Origin: Sphaerothrix gracilis
Lineage (GTDB): Bacteria > Cyanobacteriota > Cyanobacteriia > Phormidesmidales > Phormidesmidaceae
Length of the DNA stretch: 64,000 bases
Assembly (NCBI RefSeq): GCF_030405905.1
Contig: NZ_JASATW010000012.1
Span: 62,001 to 126,000, forward strand
Direction of reading: 5' to 3'
In this document: in pieces, positions 26,218 through 35,879 of the stretch
How the letters are laid out: every line of letters begins with the position of its first letter
Position numbering within the stretch: the stretch's first letter is position 1
Notes under the pieces: generated by a model
Database searches by the model: none
Told to the model about the DNA's origin: nothing
What the model saw: the letters and a program-made list of their open reading frames with translations, nothing else
Position numbers and translations under genes: made by a program

Positions 26218-27399
26218 TCAGGAGCGAGAGAGACGCTGCACCGCCTTGCCGCCCAAACGGCGATCGGTATCGGCCAACAAAGCCGGAATTTTATCAGCGT
26301 GAGGACTTTGAGCTAAACACTGGCTCAAATCAACCGTTTCTAAGCTGTCCGCCTTGCCGCCTGGAAACCAGTGCCCGCCATTGCCCAGCAGATTGTAGCG
26401 GGCCTGACCGTACTCTTCCATGTCAAAGGCTTCTAACAGATTGCGCAGCCACAAAATTACGGGAATGTTGATATTTTTTGGCGTATTTTCCGGCGTAGGT
26501 AGCCCTACCTTCCAGGTGCGCAGCCACTCGGCCCCCAAGCGGGCGATCGCCGCCTGCTCCAAACGCTGCAGAATGGGCGGCAAAATCTCTGCGGCCTGCT
26601 CTAACAGCGGCAGTGCCTTTAAATGTTCATCAAAATCACTGGGTCGGGCTGCGCCTAGACTGAGCGTATGGACTTGGGGATGGCTGAGACAAAACAGGTC
26701 GTTGAACACCATTGGGCTCAGGGGCGCACACAGATCTACCAGTCGCTGCGAGGGACTATAGAGATGGCCGCCCTTATCCGAAGGGCTAATAATAAACACC
26801 CCCATGTCGTGGCGCTGAGCGGCAGCGATCGCAGGCCAGTTGTCCTGAAAAATGTAGTACCAGTGCAGATTGACATAGTCAAACTGTCCGGTTTCAATCG
26901 TTTCTTGAATCAGCCAGGTAGGGCCGTGAGTAGAAAAGCCGATAGAGCGCACCTTTCCCTGACGCTGAAGCTGACGGGCTACCTCTAAACAGCCTCCCGG
27001 ACGGATACTCTGCTCTAATACTTCCGGCGTATTGATGCCGTGTAATCCCAGCAAGTCCACATACTCTAGTCGCAGATTCTGCAAGCACTGTTCAACCGTC
27101 TGCCGGAACTCCTCGGCATCTGGCTGGGGCGAAACTTTTGTTTGCACAATGATTTCGCTGCGAGGAAACTGGGGCAAGACTCTGCCAAGCTGAACTTCAG
27201 AGGTGCCATAGCCGCGAGCGGTTTCAATGTGGTTAATCCCCAGCTCAACCGCTCGTCGAATCGTCGCCTCTAAATTCTGCTGGTTCTTATGGGGAATTTG
27301 CTCCTGAGGCACGTCTTGCCAAGAGTGTTGATAGCGCATTCCCCCGCAGGAAAATACGGGCATTTGCAGCTCTGTGCGACCGAAGCGACGATATTGCAT
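26218..27399 (-). CDS. Aldo/keto reductase family oxidoreductase
   Basis: A 393-residue NAD(P)H-dependent reductase of the AKR superfamily, longer than the usual 320 because of a C-terminal extension of about 80 residues. The barrel starts with YRRFGRTELQMPVFSCGGM. Expected catalytic residues are Tyr in TARGYGTSE, Lys in VQTKVSP and His in LLGLHGIN. The usual catalytic Asp before TA is replaced by Glu (HIETARGYG). The extension carries no Cys cluster. ATG 27399 is preferred to 27423 because conserved sequence starts there. The substrate is unknown. Confidence 0.88.
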   Translation of the reverse strand: MQYRRFGRTELQMPVFSCGGMRYQHSWQDVPQEQIPHKNQQNLEATIRRAVELGINHIETARGYGTSEVQLGRVLPQFPRSEIIVQTKVSPQPDAEEFRQTVEQCLQNLRLEYVDLLGLHGINTPEVLEQSIRPGGCLEVARQLQRQGKVRSIGFSTHGPTWLIQETIETGQFDYVNLHWYYIFQDNWPAIAAAQRHDMGVFIISPSDKGGHLYSPSQRLVDLCAPLSPMVFNDLFCLSHPQVHTLSLGAARPSDFDEHLKALPLLEQAAEILPPILQRLEQAAIARLGAEWLRTWKVGLPTPENTPKNINIPVILWLRNLLEAFDMEEYGQARYNLLGNGGHWFPGGKADSLETVDLSQCLAQSPHADKIPALLADTDRRLGGKAVQRLSRS

Positions 27400-27841
27400 G
27401 AACGGCGAAATACAGAAAATCACTGATCACTGTTCTAGCACCTTACGAGCCTCGTAGTCTGGTCATCCGAACTATCAGTTTCTATACTCTTAGAGAATTC
27501 TTTAGCTTCACGCCGCCGCTTGGTAACACGGGCTATCTCAGTGAGATTGCTGCATTTTCCTGGGGAAAGCCATAGGTTTTGTATCGAAAAATACAAATTA
27601 TGCCAACCCCTATTCATAGGATGATTCAGATGATCACAGCGTCTGGCGCAGCTTGCTGTCAGAACAAGTGGAGAGGCGAAGTCAAAGCGCTGGCTGAGTG
27701 ATTGGGTTGATTGAGTTGAGTGACGGTATTGAGATATCTCGGCTGAGGCTTATCTCTGCGATCGCTGAGCCATCTGGTGCCCTACCTGGGCCACTAACCC
27801 CATCTGTGAGAATAACGATACCTAGCGGCAAGGAGTAATTC
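27400..27841. promoter_or_regulatory. Upstream region of glnA, divergent from the aldo/keto reductase
   Basis: A 442-base region. The best approach to an NtcA site is GTA-N8-TAT at 27523-27536, one base off GTA-N8-TAC, with no good TAN3T box at the expected 22-base distance. A ribosome-binding site aaggag lies directly before the glnA ATG. Otherwise only a HIP1 octamer is seen. Confidence 0.4.
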
Positions 27842-29260
27842 ATGGCTACTGCAGAAGATATCTTGAAAAAGATTCAAGATGAAGGCATTCAATTAATTGA
27901 TCTGAAATTTATTGATTTACCGGGTGTCTGGCAGCACCTGACCGTCCATGAGAGTCAGATTGACGCCAGCAGCTTTACCGACGGGGTGGCTTTTGACGGC
28001 TCCAGCATTCGCGGTTGGAAAGCTATCAACGAGTCCGACATGATGATGGTGCCCGATCCAAACACGGCTTGGATCGACCCCTTCATGAAGGAGCCGACCC
28101 TGAGCATGGTCTGCACCATCAAAGAGCCTCGTACGGGTGAACTGTATGAGCGCTGCCCCCGCGCGATCGCCACCAAAGCCGTTGACTATCTCAGTTCTAC
28201 CGGCATCGGTGACACTGCTTTCTTCGGCCCCGAAGCTGAATTCTTCATCTTCGATGACGTTCGCTTCGACCAAAACGAGCATTCTGCCTACTACTACGTG
28301 GACAGCGTTGAGGGCCGCTGGAACACGGGTAAGGTTGAAGAAGGCGGTAATCTGGGCTACAAGCCTCGTTACAAGGAAGGCTACTTCCCCGTAGCGCCGA
28401 CCGATACCTCCCAAGACATGCGGACTGAAATGCTGCTGTCAATGGGGTCTCTGGGCGTACCAATCGAGAAGCACCACCATGAAGTGGCCACTGGCGGTCA
28501 GTGCGAACTGGGTATCCGCTTCGGTGAGCTGGTTCAGGCCGCAGACTGGCTGATGATCTACAAGTACTGCATCAAGAACGTCGCCAAGAAGTACGGCAAG
28601 ACCGTCACCTTCATGCCCAAGCCTTTGTTTAACGACAACGGTTCTGGGATGCACACCCACCAGTCCATCTGGAACAACGGCGAACCCACCTTCGCCGGTG
28701 ACAAGTACGCCGGGCTGAGCCAAACGGCTCTCTGGTACATTGGCGGCATCCTCAAGCACGCCCCGGCGCTGCTAGCTTTTACTAACCCCACCACTAACTC
28801 CTATAAGCGCCTAGTACCGGGCTTTGAGGCTCCGGTGAACCTGGCTTACTCTCAGGGCAACCGTTCGGCCTCTGTGCGGATTCCCCTCTCTGGCGACAGC
28901 CCCAAGGCTAAGCGCCTAGAGTTCCGCTGCCCCGATGCCACCTCGAATCCTTACCTGGCCTTTGCAGCGATGCTTTGCGCCGGTATCGACGGTATCAAGA
29001 ATCAGATTGATCCCGGTGATCCTCTGGATGTAGACATCTACGACCTCAGCCCGGAAGAACTGGCTAAGATTCCGTCTACGCCCGGCTCTCTGCTGGATGC
29101 GCTCAAGGCCCTCGAAGCCGACAACGAGTTTCTCACCGTCGGCGGCGTCTTCACTGAAGACTTCATCAACAACTGGATTGAGTACAAGCTTGATAACGAG
29201 GTCAACCCCATGCGGCTCCGGCCTCATCCCTACGAGCTAGCGCTCTACTATGACTGCTAA
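27842..29260 (+). CDS. glnA: Glutamine synthetase type I
   Basis: Condenses glutamate and ammonia into glutamine and is the main nitrogen entry point. The 472-residue protein is of the GSI-beta size. Family marks are FDGSSIRGW near residue 50, GPEAEFFIFDD, VEKHHHEVA-like region (EKHHHEVATGGQ), MPKPLFNDNGSGMHTHQS for the ATP site, and the NRSASVRIP active-site loop. In cyanobacteria this enzyme is inhibited by small IF proteins (GifA/GifB) rather than mainly by adenylylation; no gif gene is seen here. It stands alone, with a terminator after it. Confidence 0.97.
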   Translation: MATAEDILKKIQDEGIQLIDLKFIDLPGVWQHLTVHESQIDASSFTDGVAFDGSSIRGWKAINESDMMMVPDPNTAWIDPFMKEPTLSMVCTIKEPRTGELYERCPRAIATKAVDYLSSTGIGDTAFFGPEAEFFIFDDVRFDQNEHSAYYYVDSVEGRWNTGKVEEGGNLGYKPRYKEGYFPVAPTDTSQDMRTEMLLSMGSLGVPIEKHHHEVATGGQCELGIRFGELVQAADWLMIYKYCIKNVAKKYGKTVTFMPKPLFNDNGSGMHTHQSIWNNGEPTFAGDKYAGLSQTALWYIGGILKHAPALLAFTNPTTNSYKRLVPGFEAPVNLAYSQGNRSASVRIPLSGDSPKAKRLEFRCPDATSNPYLAFAAMLCAGIDGIKNQIDPGDPLDVDIYDLSPEELAKIPSTPGSLLDALKALEADNEFLTVGGVFTEDFINNWIEYKLDNEVNPMRLRPHPYELALYYDC

Positions 29261-29286
29261 GGTCTAAAACTACAGGCGATCGCCTC

Positions 29287-29323
29287 AACTCCCTGCCTTG
29301 ACTAAGGTGGGGAGTTTTGAGTT
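29287..29323 (+). terminator. Terminator after glnA
   Basis: Arms aactccc (29287-29293) and gggagtt (29310-29316) with an inner pair cctt/aagg, 27 bases after the glnA stop, followed by ttgagttt. The hairpin is good but the T tract is interrupted. Confidence 0.7.
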
Positions 29324-29441
29324 TATATGAAGATTAAATGAAACACACTAAGGCATTTGAAGAAGCCACCCTTAGCCTCCCCTAAGAAGCTATAAACTCT
29401 GATACAGCGTAGACGTACTAAGTTACTGGGAGACAGCTCTT

Positions 29442-30785
29442 TTGTCACAAGCGATTCCGATTTTTTTCATCAGGGCCGCCGATATTGCCACGCATCACGC
29501 CGAGAGCCAGCAATGGCTAGAAATGTCTGACTTCAAGGCGAAATCTGGGACTTTCTGCATCACCCCGGATCAGCAGGGCGGTATTGGCAAAATTTTAGTC
29601 GGGAAGCCCGACACTCTGGATACTTGGACACTAGGCAGCTTGGCCCAGAGCCTCCCGGCACAGACATATTACTTAGCCGATGAATTCTCAGCAGAGGAAG
29701 CGACTCAGCTTTGCCTGGGCTGGCAGCTAGGCCAGTATCAGTTCAATCAGTATAAGCAGGCAGCTCCAGAAGCCGTGGCTGAACTGCAGTTTCCCCCCAA
29801 CGCCGATCAGGACTATGTGAGGGCGGCAGTTGCGGCCACCTTTCTTGTTCGAGATTTGATCAACACCCCCGTCAACGATATGGGGCCAGCCCATCTAGAG
29901 GACTGCGCCGGGATTCTAGCGGAAACCTACGGGGCCAAGCTGACGGTCGTGACCGGGCAGGCACTCCTAGAGCAAAACTATCCTTTGGTTCATGCGGTGG
30001 GGCGGGCCAGCGATCGCCCGCCACGCCTAATTGAGCTGCGCTGGGGAGAAGCTGGAGCCACGAAAGTCACCCTGGTCGGCAAAGGGGTTTGTTTTGACAC
30101 GGGCGGCCTCAATATCAAGCCTGGGGCCAGCATGAAAATGATGAAAAAAGATATGGGCGGTGCGGCCCATGTCTTGGGACTGGCAAAACTAATTATGCAG
30201 CTGAAGCTGCCGGTACAGCTCCGGGTGCTGGTCGCCGCCGTGGAAAACAGCATTTCTGATAACGCTATGCGGCCGCTGGACGTAATTCCATCGCGCAAGG
30301 GCATCACGGTCGAGGTGGGCAATACGGATGCGGAAGGTCGCCTGATTCTGGCAGACGCTCTATGGGAAGCCTGTAGCGAGTCGCCGGATTTGCTAATCGA
30401 CTGCGCCACCCTGACCGGCGCGGCGCGGGTGGCCTTGGGAACAGAACTGCCTGCCTTTTTCTGCAGCCAGACTGAGCTAGCAGCAGCCTTGCTCGAGATC
30501 GGCCAGCAAGTAGATGACCCGCTGTGGCAGCTCCCCCTGCATCAACCCTACCGCGCTCTGCTGGAAAGCAAGGTGGCGGACATTTCCAATATCTCCAATG
30601 GTTCCTATGGCGGCGCGATCACGGCGGCTCTCTTTCTACAGGAGTTCGTCACCCCGCAAACCCCTTGGATTCACGTTGATCTAATGGCCTGGAACCTACG
30701 CAGCCTGCCAGGACGACCGGAAGGAGGCGAGGCGATGGGACTGCGATCGCTGTTTGAACTGATTCGCCAGCAGGTTGTTAGCTAG
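29442..30785 (+). CDS. pepA: Leucyl aminopeptidase (M17 family)
   Basis: A 447-residue metallopeptidase that removes N-terminal amino acids from peptides and, in its hexameric form, aids turnover. The M17 core is complete: GKGVCFDTGGLNIKP holds a metal-binding Asp, KKDMGGAAHVLG has the Lys, and the signature NTDAEGRLILADAL is intact. The N-terminal domain is shorter than in E. coli PepA. The start is TTG at 29442, preceded by gggag about ten bases upstream. The last 8 bases overlap an opposing small gene. Confidence 0.9.
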   Translation: MSQAIPIFFIRAADIATHHAESQQWLEMSDFKAKSGTFCITPDQQGGIGKILVGKPDTLDTWTLGSLAQSLPAQTYYLADEFSAEEATQLCLGWQLGQYQFNQYKQAAPEAVAELQFPPNADQDYVRAAVAATFLVRDLINTPVNDMGPAHLEDCAGILAETYGAKLTVVTGQALLEQNYPLVHAVGRASDRPPRLIELRWGEAGATKVTLVGKGVCFDTGGLNIKPGASMKMMKKDMGGAAHVLGLAKLIMQLKLPVQLRVLVAAVENSISDNAMRPLDVIPSRKGITVEVGNTDAEGRLILADALWEACSESPDLLIDCATLTGAARVALGTELPAFFCSQTELAAALLEIGQQVDDPLWQLPLHQPYRALLESKVADISNISNGSYGGAITAALFLQEFVTPQTPWIHVDLMAWNLRSLPGRPEGGEAMGLRSLFELIRQQVVS

Positions 30786-31110
30786 CCCAAAGCAGGAGCG
30801 CTATAGCGTCTTGTAACTGCGAGCTGAGCTTTGCTGATTCGCTCAGCCGTAGTTCGTCGAGCAGCAGCACCTCAATCGGAGAAAGGGAGGTATGGGCGGG
30901 AATCAGCGGCTTTGCGGCTGGCGGCGGCGATATGAGTACCTCCGAGCGATCGCCTGCCGACGGTTTAACCGTGGCTTTGGCCGATTGCCAAGGATCAGGC
31001 AGGGACGTATAGGCGGTGGAATAGCGGTTGGACATGGGCAGAGCCTCCCAGCGTAGCGGCAGATAGGCGCGCGTGGCGATCGCGCCTGTCTCTGCTTTGA
31101 TCCTAGCCAT
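30778..31110 (-). CDS. Hypothetical protein
   Basis: A 110-residue ORF of unknown family. It is Ser/Pro/Ala-rich in the middle and ends in a possibly amphipathic helix (SLSPIEVLLLDELRLSESAKL). No signal peptide or membrane segment. Translation could start at Met26. It overlaps pepA tail to tail by 8 bases. Normal codon use and the lack of a competing frame support it, but recognition is weak. Confidence 0.45.
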   Translation of the reverse strand: MARIKAETGAIATRAYLPLRWEALPMSNRYSTAYTSLPDPWQSAKATVKPSAGDRSEVLISPPPAAKPLIPAHTSLSPIEVLLLDELRLSESAKLSSQLQDAIALLLWAS

Positions 31111-31289
31111 CAGACCTACTATCGACTGTAAAGAAATTTTCTGAGCCCATCGCTTAATGCCAGCGATTGAGCCGCGATCGCTGCGGTTAGCAGCTTGCTG
31201 TCTCTAACCCGGTCATACCTGAGAACAGCGCGATAAGCTGAATAACAGTCCTGCCTCTCAGGGGGCGATCGCGTTTTTGATAGCTAGCA

Positions 31290-32654
31290 ATGCAAACCTC
31301 AGAAAAGCCACTCAAGCTGAAAACTGACCTAGCCTCCAATATTCAGGGATTTGATGCGCAAGAGCCGCCCAGCCCAGAGCTAATTGACGCTTGCGTTCAC
31401 TGTGGCTTTTGCCTGACCACCTGCCCCAGCTACCGGGTCATTGGCAAAGAAAATGATTCGCCACGGGGCCGCATCTACCTGATGGACGCGATTAACAAAG
31501 GAGAAGCTCCGCTCTCTTCTGCTTCAGTGCAGCACTTTGACTCCTGCCTGGGCTGTCTGGCCTGTACCACTGCTTGCCCTTCTGGCGTCCAATACGACAA
31601 GCTCATCGCCGCTACTCGGCCTCAAATTCGCCGCAACCATAGGCGCGGACTTTGGCAAAGTGCCCTGCGAAACCTGATTTTCTCACTTTTTCCCTATCCA
31701 GATCGGATTCGACTGTTATTGACACCGCTAGCCCTTTACCAGCGTTTAGGCATCTCCAAGCTGCTGCAAAGCAGCGGCCTACTCCGGCAGCTATCCCCCA
31801 ACTTAGCCGCTATGGAAACGCTCTTGCCGCCGGTGACGCCGAGCTGCTTCCAAGACAATCTACCGGAGCAGCTCCCGGCTCAGGAAGAAAAGCGCTATCG
31901 GGTCGGCATGATTTTGGGCTGCGTGCAGCGGGTTTTCTTCTCCGGCGTCAATGAAGCGACGGCGCGGGTGCTAACGGCCAACGGCTGCGAAGTAATGATT
32001 CCGAGAAGCCAAGGCTGCTGCTCAGCTCTACCAGAGCACCAAGGGGAGGAAGCTCAAGCTGAAGCCTTAGCCCGACAAATGATTGATAGTTTTGAGGATA
32101 CAGACGTTGACTACATCATCATCAATGCGGCAGGCTGCGGTCACACCCTAAAGGAATACGGCTATATTCTGCGCCACGATCCGCAGTACCGAGAGAAAGC
32201 CGCCGCTTTTTCAGCCAAGGTGCGCGACGTGCAGGAGTTCCTAGCCGAGGTAGGGCTAACAGCCAAACTACACCCGCTGCAGGATGAGCCACTGACATTG
32301 GTTTACCAGGATGCCTGTCACCTACTCCACGGCCAAAAAATTAGCCTGCAGCCGCGCCAACTGCTTTTACAAATTCCAGGAGTGCAGCTAATAGAACCGC
32401 TTGACGCGGCTCTTTGCTGTGGTAGCGCTGGGGTATACAACATGCTGCAGCCACAGGTAGCCGCAGAACTGGGACAAATGAAGGTAAGAAACTTGCTAAA
32501 CACTCAGGCCAGCCTAATTGCCTCAGCTAACCCAGGCTGCTCTCTGCAAATTCAAAAACATATGCCGGCTCAGGGCAGATCCGTACCGCTGAAGCACCCC
32601 ATTGAGCTGCTAGATATGTCAATTCGTGGCGAAAAGCTACCTCCGCACGCATAG
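31290..32654 (+). CDS. glcF: Iron-sulfur subunit of glycolate oxidase type (GlcF-like)
   Basis: A 454-residue heterodisulfide-reductase-related Fe-S protein. Two 4Fe-4S motifs open it: CVHCGFCLTTCPSYR and CLGCLACTTACPSGV. Two CCG domains follow, seen as QGCCSALPEHQGE and LCCGSAGVYNML. Such subunits pass electrons from the FAD subunit GlcD. The partner subunits are not in the window. In cyanobacteria it may serve glycolate or lactate dehydrogenase; the specific substrate is an inference. Confidence 0.87.
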   Translation: MQTSEKPLKLKTDLASNIQGFDAQEPPSPELIDACVHCGFCLTTCPSYRVIGKENDSPRGRIYLMDAINKGEAPLSSASVQHFDSCLGCLACTTACPSGVQYDKLIAATRPQIRRNHRRGLWQSALRNLIFSLFPYPDRIRLLLTPLALYQRLGISKLLQSSGLLRQLSPNLAAMETLLPPVTPSCFQDNLPEQLPAQEEKRYRVGMILGCVQRVFFSGVNEATARVLTANGCEVMIPRSQGCCSALPEHQGEEAQAEALARQMIDSFEDTDVDYIIINAAGCGHTLKEYGYILRHDPQYREKAAAFSAKVRDVQEFLAEVGLTAKLHPLQDEPLTLVYQDACHLLHGQKISLQPRQLLLQIPGVQLIEPLDAALCCGSAGVYNMLQPQVAAELGQMKVRNLLNTQASLIASANPGCSLQIQKHMPAQGRSVPLKHPIELLDMSIRGEKLPPHA

Positions 32655-32823
32655 CATCATTCAGACCAGCGAAAGATGTTAAGTCTTGTTAAGAGAATTA
32701 AATTCAAGTTAGGTTCTGTTGAGGCGTATTTTTTGAAACAGTTCGCCCTGGGTAGCCATATTAAAGTATGAGCAGCTTAAGGTATTAAGTTTTGCTTAGT
32801 TTCTGTCTATTTGGTTGTATTTT

Positions 32824-33453
32824 ATGCGTAAGGCCGAGTTTGAGCTTTTTCAGTTGATGGTGGATGCCGGAGCAGTGCCAGGTCGAGACTTCGCCTTTGA
32901 TGAAGAAAACCAGGCTTACTGGCTCAGCGATCGCTGCTACGAGCTGCTGCTCAACAACTACCCCGGCCACGACTGGGAACAGGCATTTGATGATGTTGAA
33001 TCAGGTTCAGCAGGCCAGGCGATCGCCCTACTCAACCAGCATTTAGGCGTTGACTTTGTAGAGCGCATTACTCGCTATATCTGCGATCGCCTTAAGTTTT
33101 TACCCAATGATCAGGCTGCCTGGTACCTGCAGCAGGTTGTTTATGGCGTTGAGCAGCGCACGGGCATTCCTCTGTACGATTGCCTCAAGGAGTCGCTAGA
33201 TCTCTCAGCGCAGGCCCGGACTGAGTGGCTACTGCGGGAGCAAGAACAGCTAACCCCTTGTAGCGAATGGATGGCCGACCTGATTTTGGCAGCAGGTGGT
33301 AGCCTACAAGACTTTGAGCTAGTTCAGGGAGAAGAAGCTTTGCTCAGCGAGCGCGGTATTCGTCTACTGGCAGCGGTCTGGATGGGGGACTGCGATCTCT
33401 ACGCTGAAATTGCCCGTCAGCACCAGCCACCCAGCGATGAACAGCCGGAGTAA
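32824..33453 (+). CDS. Conserved hypothetical protein
   Basis: A 209-residue soluble protein I do not recognise. It is helical and rich in Trp, Leu and acidic residues, with no membrane segment. ATG 32824 is preferred to the TTG at 32815 because a run beginning RKAEFELFQLMVDAG looks like the natural N-terminus. Its stop lies one base before the end of the opposing HAD gene. The gene has HIP1 octamers like its neighbours, so nothing suggests recent transfer. Confidence 0.65.
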   Translation: MRKAEFELFQLMVDAGAVPGRDFAFDEENQAYWLSDRCYELLLNNYPGHDWEQAFDDVESGSAGQAIALLNQHLGVDFVERITRYICDRLKFLPNDQAAWYLQQVVYGVEQRTGIPLYDCLKESLDLSAQARTEWLLREQEQLTPCSEWMADLILAAGGSLQDFELVQGEEALLSERGIRLLAAVWMGDCDLYAEIARQHQPPSDEQPE

Positions 33454-33454
33454 G

Positions 33455-34237
33455 TTAGTCAAAAAGCTGAGCGATCGCGCCAATATTTTCCAGTACACCG
33501 TCTGGTTGAACCTCCGATCTAGCCACTAGATCCGATCGGTACTTGCCGGTTTTAACTAAAAATCCCTGCATTCCCATTGCCTGTCCACCGGCCACGTCAT
33601 CGTGGACGTCATCGCCGATTACCGCTACCTCGGCTGCAGGCAAACCCAGTTCATCTAAGGCTAGGCTGTAAAAGGATGAAGAAGGTTTCCCCACGATCAA
33701 TGCCTGCTTATCCGTGGAATATTCTAGCCCTGTCACAAATGCGCCAATATCAATGTGCAGTCCGCCTTCCCACTGCCAGTATTTCGCCTTGTGCAGCGCG
33801 ATTAAGCTAGCTCCCTGCATCATCAGCCGAAAGGCCCGGTTTAGCTCGTGGTAGTTCCAGGCATTTCCCATATCCCCCAGAACGATTACATCTGCCGCGC
33901 TCTCCGAAGTCGTAAATTCAGCAAAGTCCTGCTTCACTTCCGGGCTTAGCAGCAAATAGCATTTGGGATTACCCAGCTTACGCAGGTGCAGCACAGCCGA
34001 ATAGGGAGCACTAATAGTTTCGCTGGGTTTGATTCGTAAGCCCAGAGAGTTGAGGCTACTGCACAGAGCCTCTACCGACTCAGTCGTATTGTTGGTGATA
34101 AAGCGAAACGGAATCTGCCGCTCCCGCAAAAACTCGATCGCCTCAGTCGCGCCCGGCAAAATGCGGTTGCCGACATAGAAAACTCCATTCAGGTCGAGCA
34201 GTAATCCTTTGATAGCCGACAAGTTTTGGGTAGACAT
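33455..34237 (-). CDS. HAD-superfamily IIA phosphatase (LHPP/TIGR01458-like)
   Basis: A 260-residue phosphatase. The N-terminal nucleophile motif is LLLDLNGVFY, with the nucleophile Asp at residue 15. The usual second Asp of DxD is Asn here, as varies within LHPP-like proteins. Motif II is FITNNTTES, and the C-terminal motifs are VGKPSSSFY and VIGDDVHDDVAGGQAMG. Class IIA members act on small phosphorylated compounds; the substrate is unknown. ATG 34237 was preferred to TTG 34243 two codons upstream. Confidence 0.85.
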   Translation of the reverse strand: MSTQNLSAIKGLLLDLNGVFYVGNRILPGATEAIEFLRERQIPFRFITNNTTESVEALCSSLNSLGLRIKPSETISAPYSAVLHLRKLGNPKCYLLLSPEVKQDFAEFTTSESAADVIVLGDMGNAWNYHELNRAFRLMMQGASLIALHKAKYWQWEGGLHIDIGAFVTGLEYSTDKQALIVGKPSSSFYSLALDELGLPAAEVAVIGDDVHDDVAGGQAMGMQGFLVKTGKYRSDLVARSEVQPDGVLENIGAIAQLFD

Positions 34238-34368
34238 GCTCAATGTCCTCCGAGTAGTAGATCTGAGCTGTAGATCTGGAGGGTAGTTGATCTAGTCTGA
34301 TAGAAGGTGGCGCAAAAGCTACAATCACTCAAGATAAGTTTATCTGAATCCTGAATTGAGAAAAATCT

Positions 34369-34569
34369 ATGAAGTGGCGTGTAATTCTTGAACCCGATAT
34401 AGAGACAGGTGACTGGGCGGTTTGGTGTCCAGAATTACCTGGATGTGCTTCGGCAGGAGAAACAGAACAAGAAGCTCTCGAAAATATCCAAGAAGCTATA
34501 GAACTTTATCTGCAAGTTGATCCAATCCAGCTTGCCCCAAATGCAATTGCGCGCGAGGTAACTGTTTAA
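34369..34569 (+). CDS. hicB: HicB-family antitoxin (short form)
   Basis: A 66-residue protein with the partial RNase-H-like HicB fold: VILEPDIETGDWAVWCPELPGC, then GETEQEALENIQEAIELYL. The C-terminal DNA-binding domain found in longer HicB proteins is absent, so autoregulation by this protein alone is uncertain. It lies 135 bases upstream of the HicA-like gene, forming a type II toxin-antitoxin pair with the antitoxin first. Confidence 0.85.
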   Translation: MKWRVILEPDIETGDWAVWCPELPGCASAGETEQEALENIQEAIELYLQVDPIQLAPNAIAREVTV

Positions 34570-34704
34570 GCCAAACCTCTCAAATTTTCTCTTAACTTAA
34601 CTGCTTTGCCCATAGCGCTTTCTTGGCTAATCTAAACCAATTCTAGGGCAAGCTCTATGCCTAAATTGCCCTGTGGATAGTTCTTCAGTTATCCGTGTCA
34701 AAAC

Positions 34705-34929
34705 ATGTCCAAGCGTATTCGCCGCATGAAAGCTAGGGAAGTAGAGAAAATTCTGAGTCAACATGGATTTGAACTCATTTCTCAAAAAGGAAGCCATCGT
34801 AAATGGAGAAACTCTAGTTCCGGATTGCAAGTTATCGTGCCTGAACATCGCGGCAAAGATCTACCAATTGGCACTCTACGCAGCATTCTAAAAGGGGCAG
34901 AAATTCCCCAGCAAGATTGGCAAGCATAA
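34705..34929 (+). CDS. hicA: HicA-family mRNA interferase toxin
   Basis: A 74-residue protein with the double-stranded-RNA-binding-like HicA fold: AREVEKILSQHGFELISQKGSHRKW holds the conserved His of GSHRKW. The C-terminus, PEHRGKDLPIGTLRSILKGA, is typical. HicA cleaves mRNA when free of HicB. The true start may be ATG 34726, since the family usually begins at MKAREV. Both hic genes are in an AT-richer patch than their neighbours. Confidence 0.88.
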   Translation: MSKRIRRMKAREVEKILSQHGFELISQKGSHRKWRNSSSGLQVIVPEHRGKDLPIGTLRSILKGAEIPQQDWQA

Positions 34930-34950
34930 ACAAACCGCTTGTACAGTTTT

Positions 34951-35751
34951 ATGGAAGAAAAACATTGGTACGACGGCGAGGAAAAATTTCAAGCAACTTC
35001 GCTGAATCTAACAGCGAACGAACCCGGACTCCGCTTTGGTGCAACAGTTTTCACAACGCTGCGAGTCTATGACGGTTCTTTAGACCATCGGCTGACTCAG
35101 TGGCAGGCTCACTGCGATCGCCTGCGCCATTCCATTCAGCAATTCAGCTGGCAAGAGCCGGACTGGGGACAAATCCGTCAAGGAGCAGAAACGCTCAAAG
35201 ATATTTACCCCGTTTTGCGCATTACTATTTTCCCCGACGGGAAAGAGTGGATTACGGGGCGAGAATTACCGCCGAATTTGCAGACCAGCCAGCAAAAAGG
35301 CGTAACGGCTTGGGTCGCAGAGGCGAGCTACCAGCGATCGCTACCCCATCACAAAACTGGCAACTACTTAGCCTGCTGGCTGGCCCTGCAAGCCGCTCGG
35401 CAGCAGGGGGCCGTTGAGGCAATTTTGGTCAACGTCCAAGATGAATGGCTAGAAACTAGCACCGGCAATCTTTGGGGCTGGCGTGATGACTGCTGGTGGA
35501 CGCCGCCGCTGTCTGCCGGAATTTTGCCGGGTACGGTGCGATCGCGCCTGATCCAGCACCTCCAAGCTCAGCAGACTAGAATACAGGAAGTTCCCTGGAC
35601 ACCGAAGCTAAGACAAGGCTTTGAGGCGATCGCCTACAGCAACAGCGCAGTCGAAGTCATCCCCCTACGCACAATTTTAATGAGAGAGACTAGACTGGAA
35701 TACAACCCTTATCATGCGGCTCTGGCAGACCTGCGATCGCTGTTTGCTTGA
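34951..35751 (+). CDS. Class IV aminotransferase (aminodeoxychorismate lyase-like)
   Basis: A 266-residue fold-type IV PLP enzyme. The PLP lysine is in HHKTGNYLA and the cofactor-binding Glu in LETSTGNLWG. The N-terminal PGLRFGATVFTTLRVYDG is like the cyanobacterial PabC relatives that make 4-aminobenzoate for folate, but branched-chain or D-amino-acid transaminases share the fold. ATG 34951 was preferred over TTG 34939; neither has a clear ribosome-binding site. Confidence 0.8.
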   Translation: MEEKHWYDGEEKFQATSLNLTANEPGLRFGATVFTTLRVYDGSLDHRLTQWQAHCDRLRHSIQQFSWQEPDWGQIRQGAETLKDIYPVLRITIFPDGKEWITGRELPPNLQTSQQKGVTAWVAEASYQRSLPHHKTGNYLACWLALQAARQQGAVEAILVNVQDEWLETSTGNLWGWRDDCWWTPPLSAGILPGTVRSRLIQHLQAQQTRIQEVPWTPKLRQGFEAIAYSNSAVEVIPLRTILMRETRLEYNPYHAALADLRSLFA

Positions 35752-35879
35752 GAGCCAAAGGTCGTAAATTCTGAATTTGGGTTAACATTAGTTAATATCT
35801 AAGCCATTAAACAAAAGAGTACTCGCAGCAAACTATAGAAAGAGTCCTCGCCGACAACGATTTAGGAGGCAAAACCCCG

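Noticed and set aside
27523..27536. NtcA site upstream of glnA
   Set aside because: GTA-N8-TAT misses one base of the consensus and has no properly spaced -10 box.
27435..27617. 60-residue minus-strand ORF upstream of glnA
   Set aside because: No family resemblance, an AT-rich intergenic setting and no good start signal.
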